DNA of 64,000 bases from Rhododendron vialii (lineage: Eukaryota; Streptophyta; Magnoliopsida; Ericales; Ericaceae), in the NCBI RefSeq assembly GCF_030253575.1, contig NC_080565.1, positions 1,984,501 to 2,048,500 of the forward strand. The letters run 5' to 3'. The position numbers and the translations under genes are program-made. Below the pieces are notes generated by a model. The model searched no databases, was not told the DNA's origin, and saw only the letters and a list, made by a program, of their open reading frames with translations. This document shows, piece after piece, positions 57,716-64,000 of this stretch. The first letter of the stretch is position 1. Each line of letters starts with the position of its first letter.

Positions 57716-59048
57716 CCACATGTTCCGTTTTAGTGGACCGGCCGTGACTTTCCTATTCCTACGGAAAAGGGGTGCTCAGATCAAGCACCTACGCATCTCG
57801 GATGCCGTTGATTCTCGCAATGGTCACCTTGGTTTTTTTTTATAGATTTTTTGGACGGCTCGGATCAACCATCCGGTGGCTGAAGACGGCCCGGCGTCCA
57901 TTGGTACCTATGCAAATTCTGAAATGCAGCAGGGGTTCTTATTTTTGTGGAACACACCTTCTTATTGAACAAAAACTAAGTTCTTAATTGGTTCCGGAAC
58001 ACAGCCTAATTCAAACAGTTTTTCACATTCACAGATTATGACAGTAATCCAGAATTTACAACCCACAATCCAGAATCTGCAATTCTAAGGAAAATATAAC
58101 ATTCAAATCCAAAAAGCACTTGTATGTGCAACAACTGCATCAACTGCCACATGTTCCGTTTTAGTGGACCGGCCGTGACTTCCCTATTCCACACGGAAAA
58201 GGGGTGCTCGGATCAAGCACCCTACGCACCTCAGATGCCGTTGATTCCCGTGATGGCCCCCTTGGTTTTTTTTTTTTAGATTTTTTGGACGGCTCGGATC
58301 AGCCATCCGGTGGCTGGAGACGGCCCGGCGCGGCCGCCGGTACGATTTCCCTCCCCGGCGCCCATTGGTACCTATGTAAATTCTGAAATGCAGCAGGAGT
58401 TCTTCTTATTTTTGTGGAACACACCTTCTTATTGAACAAAAAATAAGTTCTTAATTGGTTCTGGAACACAGCCTAATTCAAACAGTTTTTCACATTCACA
58501 GATTATGACAGTAATCCAGAATTTACAACCCACAATCCAGAATCTGCAATTCTAAGGAAAATATAACATTCAAATCCAAAAAGCACTTGTATGTGCAACA
58601 ACTGCATCAACTGCCACATGTTCCGTTTTAGTGGACCGGCCGTGACTTCCCTATTCCACACGGAAAAGGGGTGCTCGGATCAAGCACCCTACGCACCTCG
58701 GATGCCGTTGATTCCCGTGATGGCCCCCTTGGTTTTTTTTTTATAGATTTTTTGGACGGCTCGGATCAGCCATCCGGTGGCTGGAGACGGCCCGGCGCCC
58801 ATTGGTACCTATGTAAATTCTGAAATGCAGCAGGGGTTCTTCTTATTTTTGTGGAACACACCTTCTTATTGAACAAAAAATAAGTTCTTAATTGGTTTCT
58901 GAAACACAGCCTAATTCAAACAGTTTTTCACATTCACAGATTATGATAGTAATCCAGAATTTACAACCGACAATCCAGAATCTGCAATTCTAAGGAAAAT
59001 ATAACATTCAAATCCAAAAAGCATTTGTATCTGCAACAACTACATCAA
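57716..59048. repeat. Tandem repeat of about 430-467 bp, three copies
   Basis: Units begin CCACATGTTCCGTTTTAGTG at 57716, 58147 and 58614. Unit 2 is longer because of about 35 extra bases (GCGCGGCCGCCGGTACGATT and on, near 58328). Each unit combines two parts: a GC-rich half (GGGGTGCTCGGATCAAGCAC .. GGACGGCTCGGATCAGCCAT .. GGAGACGGCC) that matches one arm of the MITE at 60441-60825, and an AT-rich half (AATCCAGAATTTACAACCCA and so on). Units 2 and 3 are the most alike; unit 1 is more diverged. Confidence 0.95.
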
Positions 59049-59247
59049 TTTTTTTTCACCTTTACTAATCTATGGATTTAGATATCACTTAAAAGGAAAC
59101 AAAAAGCGACAAAGAAACAACAATACGAGATTCTTATTAATTACCCAAAAAAAAAACGAGATTCTTATTTAATGTTCCTATCAACCGAAATAATCGAAAC
59201 CCTAAAAAGTCGAAATCAAGTCCGTTACCGACTGGTAAAAGGAATTC

Positions 59248-59616
59248 TCAGAAATCGTGGCAACGGCCTTTCCGCTCCCAATCGCCGTACCGAGTGGGCT
59301 CCGGGCCTCTAGGCCCTCCGATCTCCCCGGTCTCTTTGTTCAAGTCCAATTCGTCACCGTCGTCTTCATTTTCAACTTCACCGTTTTGAACCTGTTCTTT
59401 GGTTTCTGATTCCTCTCCTTCTAGCTTGTTAGATTCGATCTGTTGATCTTGTGGCGGTGGTGGTTGTTGAGGATGCCAAGTCGAAGAGCAAAAGAGGCGA
59501 ACCAGCGAGTTCAAAGCGGAGAGACTCGCCGGTTCAGGTCTCGTGTAGGGAAGACCTAGTTTTGGAGCGGATAGGTTCATGATTGACGAGAGCAGACGGC
59601 CCTTGTTGCTCGCCAT
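59248..59616 (-). CDS. SDHAF4: Succinate dehydrogenase assembly factor 4 (SDHAF4), mitochondrial
   Basis: SDHAF4 binds the flavinylated catalytic subunit SDH1 in the mitochondrial matrix and promotes its assembly into complex II. The 122-residue frame is intact. Residues 1-50 are basic, Ser/Leu-rich and without acidic residues until the first glutamates ([20 protein letters not shown]), as expected of a mitochondrial targeting sequence. Residues 56-90 form a Gln/Pro then acidic linker. Residues 91-122 carry the family signature: [20 protein letters not shown] then [11 protein letters not shown] at the very C-terminus. The start at 59616 was chosen for its AAATGGC context and family length; an in-frame ATG at 59649 would add 11 charged residues and hurt the targeting sequence. 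Upstream lies a (GA)n tract (about 59681-59699). The stop is about 200 bases from the tandem repeat array. No intron is needed. Confidence 0.93.
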   Translation of the reverse strand: MASNKGRLLSSIMNLSAPKLGLPYTRPEPASLSALNSLVRLFCSSTWHPQQPPPPQDQQIESNKLEGEESETKEQVQNGEVENEDDGDELDLNKETGEIGGPRGPEPTRYGDWERKGRCHDF

Positions 59617-60070
59617 TTCTTCTTCTTCTCTAGCTATTCGTCTCTGCAAGGAAAAACGTGAGGGTTTCTCTCAACCGACTGGAGAGAGAGAGAGAGAGGA
59701 TGTGGTGGATGGTGCTTATACGAAGCCGTCACCGCGAAAAGACATCACCATGTGGATCTTGAACCAAACCTATGTCACGTACGGATTGCAGCGGTTGAGC
59801 CAAACCAATGCCACGTGCGGATTACAGCGGTTGTAATTTGCGATTCTGCTGCGGAAACCGACCGGAGCAACTAACGGTGAGTAGGGGTGAGCAAAAAATC
59901 CGTCAAACCGTGAATCCAGTCCAAACCAATCCAAACCGAAAGATTTGGTTCAGTTTTTTAGTAGTGTGGTTTGGTCATGGTTTAAAACAATTAGATACCG
60001 CATTATATGGTTTGGTTTGTGGATTCATGTTCACGGTTATGGTTCCAAACCGATCTGAACCGTATAATAT
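59617..60070. other. SDHAF4 upstream region
   Basis: Likely holds the 5' untranslated region and promoter of SDHAF4 (minus strand), with a (GA)n tract at about 59681-59699. Two GGATTGCAGCGGTTG / GGATTACAGCGGTTG phrases lie near 59784 and 59819. From about 59925 there are several AACCAAACC / GGTTTGG phrases on both strands. No other gene is seen. Confidence 0.45.
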
Positions 60071-60219
60071 AGCGTTTAACCCGTTCTATACACGGGTAAA
60101 ACTAACACGTTATAGCATTGTGTCCGTTCAAACCTACTTTTATTAATTGTCCCGTGTATCGAACGGGCACAACGCTAGAACGGGTTAGTTTTGCCCGTGC
60201 ATAGAAAGGGTTAAACGCT
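60071..60219. repeat. Foldback (inverted repeat), about 149 bp
   Basis: AGCGTTTAACCCGTTCTATA then CACGGGTAAAACTAAC at the left pairs with GTTAGTTTTGCCCGTG then CATAGAAAGGGTTAAACGCT at the right. A second nested AACGGG motif lies in the spacer. MITE-like; family unknown. Confidence 0.82.
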
Positions 60220-60440
60220 AGTTTTTACTATTTGGAAGAGGAAGAAATGTTTAAGACCGATGGAGGGAGGGGTACTTTTGTTGTGTTGGAAGAAGAGGAG
60301 GTTTTTAGTATTTGAAAGATGAAGAAATGTTTAAGACAACGATGGAGGGAGGGGTACTTGTATTACAATAGAATTCAAATGTTTTTGACTTGGTACAAAA
60401 ATGACTAAACTCACCTCTATTTAATATTTGAGTAGTGCTA

Positions 60441-60825
60441 TTGGTACCGACGGTACCATAGGGAAAATGTACCGACGGCCACCGGACGGCCGTCTCCGGC
60501 CACCGGACGGCCGATCCGAGCCGTCCAAAAATTTTAAAAAATAAAACCGAGTGGGCCTACGCGGGAATCAATGGCATCCGAGGTGTGTAGAGTACTTGAT
60601 CCGAGCACCCCTTTTTCGTGTATATACACGTATATACAAATATACACGAAAAATGGGTGCTCGGATCAAGTACCCTACACACCTCGGATGCCATTGATTC
60701 TCGCGTAGGCCCACTCGATTTTATTTTTTAAAATTTTTGGACGGCTCGGATCGGCCGTCCGGTGGCCGGAGACGGCCGTCCGGCGGCCGTCGGTACATTT
60801 TCCCTATGGTACCCGTCGGTACCAA
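60441..60825. mobile_element. Palindromic MITE with near-identical long arms
   Basis: The ends are TTGGTACCGACGG and CCGTCGGTACCAA, flanked on both sides by TA. The two arms, each about 185 bases, are almost perfectly complementary (about six differences seen by eye) around a short (TA)-rich centre. There is no coding capacity. A TA target duplication and long terminal inverted repeats fit a Tc1/mariner-type or similar MITE, but the terminal sequence is not one I can assign. One arm of the same family is built into each unit of the tandem array at 57716-59048. Confidence 0.88.
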
Positions 60826-61543
60826 TAGGATTTCTGTTAATATTTATACTACTATATGGATGATTCTAGTCTGAAGATATTTCTTACAAGATATTTCTAT
60901 ATAGAAAATTCTAGATTTATACATGTGCTCTAACAAATTTAGATATTTTGACAAAGAACTTCTAGTATCTAGAAGCTCGATATTAAGACTCCTCCAAAAA
61001 TATCATTTATATTTGAGCTTATTTCTTGGGCTCGACTTGGACTTCCAGAATATTTCAAAAAAATATCAATGTGAATTTTTTTGTGTTGCTAAGTTTCAGT
61101 TCACATGACACAATCTTAGATTGTTCTCACTTTATCTTCTTACCCAAGATTGTTCTCACTTTCTGCTCCTTGATGGCTGGTGCTTTATTTTTATGGTAGC
61201 TAGTGCTTTATTTTTATGGTACTTTCTGCTATCGTACGAAGATAAAAAAAAAAGAAAGGGGAGGTCAAAATTAAGTTTCATCATTTGTGGTTTCTTCATT
61301 TCTCTCTGTCAAGCTAGAACCAAAATTAACAAAGGGATTTTACACTTTTCCCATCTGCCAGGGGCAGTCGAGTGTCTCTCACAATCTAATGGTCAGTTTT
61401 GTAGAAAAGTAATGACAACATCTTATCTAGTGAGGAAAATCGTTAACTATATTTATCTTCGTGGCATTCCAGACAATTACAGTCTTATAAAGGTACGGCC
61501 AGTTATGTTAAACTCAATCCCTTTTGTTAAACTATACTGGGAT
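60826..61543. other. Unassigned; one 143-codon open frame
   Basis: A plus-strand frame at 61121-61552 (starting MFSLYLLTQDCSH) has a hydrophobic beginning and a mixed C-terminal half, but shows no motif I know. The local phrase GCTAGTGCTTTATTTTTATG occurs twice near 61178-61218. Probably not a gene. Confidence 0.3.
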
Positions 61544-61752
61544 CCTAATTGAAGCATTCCATCGAACACGTGGAAGCCACTGAAGCATTATGTTTTTTAA
61601 GCCAAGTTTTCCAATTACAGTTGGAGATTTTATCAAATACTTGGAAAGCAATTGAGGGAAGAATAAGAACCTAATTGAAGCATTCCATCGAATACGTGGA
61701 AGCCACTGAAGCATTATGTTTTTTAAGCCAAATTTTCCAATTACAGTTGGAA
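61544..61752. repeat. 126-bp direct repeat, second unit partial
   Basis: CCTAATTGAAGCATTCCATC starts at 61544 and again at 61670. The first 83 or so bases of each unit are almost identical. Confidence 0.9.
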
Positions 61753-61756
61753 AGCA

Positions 61757-61812
61757 AAGAGGGTAAACAGATTTTTATTAAATGCAGCAAAGAGGGTAAA
61801 CAGATTTTTATT
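61757..61812. repeat. 29-bp tandem duplication
   Basis: GCAAAGAGGGTAAACAGATT followed by TTTATTA occurs twice back to back, separated only by AATGCA-type variation. Confidence 0.85.
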
Positions 61813-62264
61813 AGGATCAAAGTATCGTCAAAAAATAAGGAAGATTATTAGGGCGAGAATGAATGGTTTACCTGTTTCAATCGTGGGCAGAGCGTCCTTG
61901 TGGTCGCTAGGGTTTTCGAAAATGGCGTTGACAAAGGGCTGGAGGGTGGTGGTGTGGCAACAGGAGCGAACAGGAGAGAAGAGTGGGAGAGAGAGAGAGG
62001 AAGGGGAGAGGGAGGGAGGGAGAGAGCGGGAGAGTAACTTTGGAAGAAGACAGGAAACACGGTGGAGAGAGGAAGCACGATGGAGAAAAATACAATGATC
62101 GTAATAGGTTTTTCAATCCAACGATCATAACCTATTGAATTTGCGATCCAATGGCTGGAGGGGTGCTCATGTTTGTATGAGCAGAGAGAGAGAGAGTCCC
62201 CTTCCTATGAGGGCGTCCTCATTTTAAATAAAATGCGGACGTTCCCTTTTCTCCCTTTTTCAGA
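61813..62264. other. Purine-rich stretch, no gene confirmed
   Basis: 61975-62035 is almost pure purine on the plus strand (GAGAGAGAGGAAGGGGAGAG and on). Open frames on both strands here are produced by that bias. GCTAGGGTTTTCGAAAATGGCG near 61907-61929 looks like a gene start (plus strand) but the frame that follows is low complexity and unrecognised. Confidence 0.4.
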
Positions 62265-62513
62265 TCAAATTTTGATGATCCAAGCCACTCAATGTATTCA
62301 GAACGTGATTTTAAGAGTACTCGTTAGAAATCAGCAAAAAAAAAAGACCGGGAAGAGCTTCATTTGAGCAGTTTTTATTTGAACCGTTCAATAAAATACA
62401 AACAAAAACTGCTCGGATCAAGCCATTTTCGGTCTTTTTTTTGCTGATTTCTCACGGGTACCCTTAAAATCACGTTCTGAACACATTGAGCGGCTTGGAT
62501 CATTGCAAATTGG
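62265..62513. repeat. Foldback (inverted repeat), about 249 bp
   Basis: The left arm (ATGATCCAAGCCACTCAATG, GTTCAGAACGTGATTTTAAG-like, GAAATCAGCAAAAAAA) is complementary to the right arm (CCTTAAAATCACGTTCTGAA then CACATTGAGCGGCTTGGATC). The middle also pairs (GAGCAGTTTTTATTTG with CAAACAAAAACTGCTC). MITE-like. Confidence 0.85.
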
Positions 62514-63270
62514 TCGGGAAATGGACTTCCTTAATAAGTTAAGGGCGCCCTTATTGGAAGTTTTGTGTGTGTATATCAATAAATAGAGTTTTTAAGGTAC
62601 TAAAAGATGTAGAAATCCAACCACAAAAAAATTTTAGTTTCGTTTATTAAAGAGAGGTAGAAAGAAGGCTAGCACAAAAATCGTTGGAATCGTTAGGCTA
62701 AAACACGTACTTGAGAGGTTGTTGTTGGGACAGAATGTTAAGATGATGAGATTCGAAGGCTTTGAACCACATCTAAAGACACTATCTTTAGAACGTAATT
62801 TGCCTCCACTCGATAGAGTTTGTTGTTGGGTTCAGGAAAAATCGTCCCCAGGATTCAACAAAGCCTTAGGGTGAAGAATTGCAACCAACAAAATTGAAAA
62901 ACTTCCAAGAGATCTTTCTATGTACTGTAACTATTATGAGAGAGAGACGAATTTTGTGGAGTAGTAAAAAACGTTGGGGTGGAGGAGTTCATATAGATAC
63001 ATAAGTGCTCTTTGAGAAAGGATACAACTCTTGAAAGAATCACATCACTTAGAAGAGTAATCACACCTTTTCATTTAAGCAACGCACCCCTGGAGCAATT
63101 AGTTTCTTTCACACCCATTTGTTTAAAAGACATCCATTCGTTCAATTAAAATCGGACCGTTGATCAGGCGCTCCAACTCCAACAGTTTCAGACCGTTGAT
63201 TTTTTAACAAATCGGAGCTACGCGATGTGTACGAATTGTATAATCAAACATGAGAAAAATGTCTCAAAAG
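62514..63270. other. Intergenic stretch, nothing identified
   Basis: No recognisable gene. Near 63150-63200 the phrases CGGACCGTTGAT and CAGACCGTTGAT recur, typical of plant MITE-derived sequence, but no element ends were resolved. Confidence 0.4.
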
Positions 63271-63692
63271 TTGTTGTGGTGATAGTGTGTCAATTGATTG
63301 GAGGGAGATAAAGTAAAAATACAGTGGTGAACTTACACCAGTCGAGGTGTTGGCGACTGTACTCAAGGGGTGAAAGGGCAGTGGTCAAATTCCGATAGTG
63401 GTGGAAGTGTAGACGATCAAATTTGGCTTCGTAAATGTACAAGCTAGTCTTGCCTTGGGCGAATCCTTATGATGAAACGGTTTCAAACGATCAATTTGAT
63501 GATGTGTGGAAAAGCCCTATGAACTTTGTGAAACTCTTACTGAATTGACAAATAACTTATAATTAAGATGTGCGTGTTGAATGAAATTTAGAATGTGTAA
63601 ATGGGCGCGGAAACGTATTTTAGCCTTTTTTTGACTCCGATGATCTTTGCATCGGCCTTCTTTTGACCAACTTTTCATAAAATAAACTTTAT
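63271..63692. repeat. Dispersed duplication X, copy 2
   Basis: Matches 55534-55989 in the same orientation with scattered changes, lacks about 60 bases present there, and gains CGGTTTCAAACGATCA-like bases near 63478. Confidence 0.87.
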
Positions 63693-63850
63693 TGAGTACG
63701 GAACACAAACAAAAAACACAGATCTCTCGTACTAATTTTCACAATGTATCCAATAAGTAATCTTGATCTCATATACCAACTATTGTGTATACCAAATATT
63801 ATTTATATGATCTAGAATCTGCATCATTAATTACCGTAATACCATTGTTT

Positions 63851-63909
63851 AGGCCGAACCCCGAATAGCTAACAAATCATAGGCCGAACCCCGAATAGCT
63901 AACAAATCA
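63851..63909. repeat. 30-bp tandem duplication
   Basis: AGGCCGAACCCCGAATAGCT followed by AACAAATCA occurs twice at exactly 30-base spacing (63851 and 63881). Confidence 0.92.
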
Positions 63910-64000
63910 CAAACCAACCGAACCAAGCTCCCCAAACCCAACAGTGCGTGTATAATCTGGCCAGAACAACCTGGAAAAAAGGTGAAAAAACTGTCATGTA

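Noticed and set aside
61859..62098. 79-codon frame rich in R, E and G as a gene start
   Set aside because: Driven by the purine-rich tract; the opposite strand is equally open and neither resembles a protein family.
1..64000. CRISPR arrays, bacterial operons, rRNA or tRNA genes
   Set aside because: The window is plant nuclear DNA; tandem arrays here lack the repeat-spacer layout, and no rRNA or tRNA structure was recognised.

Overview
The window looks like nuclear DNA of a seed plant, most likely a woody eudicot. It is AT-rich, it contains plant-type LTR retrotransposons, foldback MITEs and microsatellites, and it carries intron-bearing remnants of typical plant genes (class IV chitinase, NFU, CCD1, GH35 beta-galactosidase, PPR). 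No species can be named from sequence alone. Almost nothing here looks like a working gene. The one gene that reads as intact is SDHAF4 (succinate dehydrogenase assembly factor 4), minus strand, 59248-59616.

Layout. 1-13.7 kb: a 2.6 kb solo LTR (267-2895), the 3' exon of a dead class IV chitinase (4988-5396), and a decayed Copia element (5924-11675). Both elements have perfect 5-bp target-site duplications. 13.7-36.1 kb: a mosaic of truncated gene pieces on both strands. It includes three NFU pieces, two copies of a DHX29-like RNA helicase piece, CCD1, beta-galactosidase, a HemW/HemN-like radical SAM protein, ATP phosphoribosyltransferase, and LINE ORF2 remnants. Two modules (A and B) occur twice in opposite order (A1...B1...B2-A2). 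A second solo LTR sits at 18595-19542.

36-48.5 kb: unassigned exon-like pieces, then a PPR locus in decay. PPR pieces alternate with a repeat (R, four copies) rich in short GCGCC/GGCGC palindromes. One PPR piece is split by a third solo LTR (43624-44870, target duplication ATGGA). An eIF2D pseudogene lies at 48.1-48.5 kb. 48.5-57.7 kb: mostly unassigned, with a long (TC)n tract, another LINE fragment, tandem repeats and a foldback. 57.7-64 kb: a three-copy tandem repeat that contains one arm of a palindromic MITE, SDHAF4, the complete MITE (60441-60825), more foldbacks, and a second copy of a block first seen at 55.5 kb.

Functionally there is no pathway or operon here. The story is structural: insertion and LTR-LTR deletion, capture or duplication of gene pieces, and tandem and inverted repeats. 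All identifications come from reading translated motifs and matching direct repeats by eye; no database search was possible.
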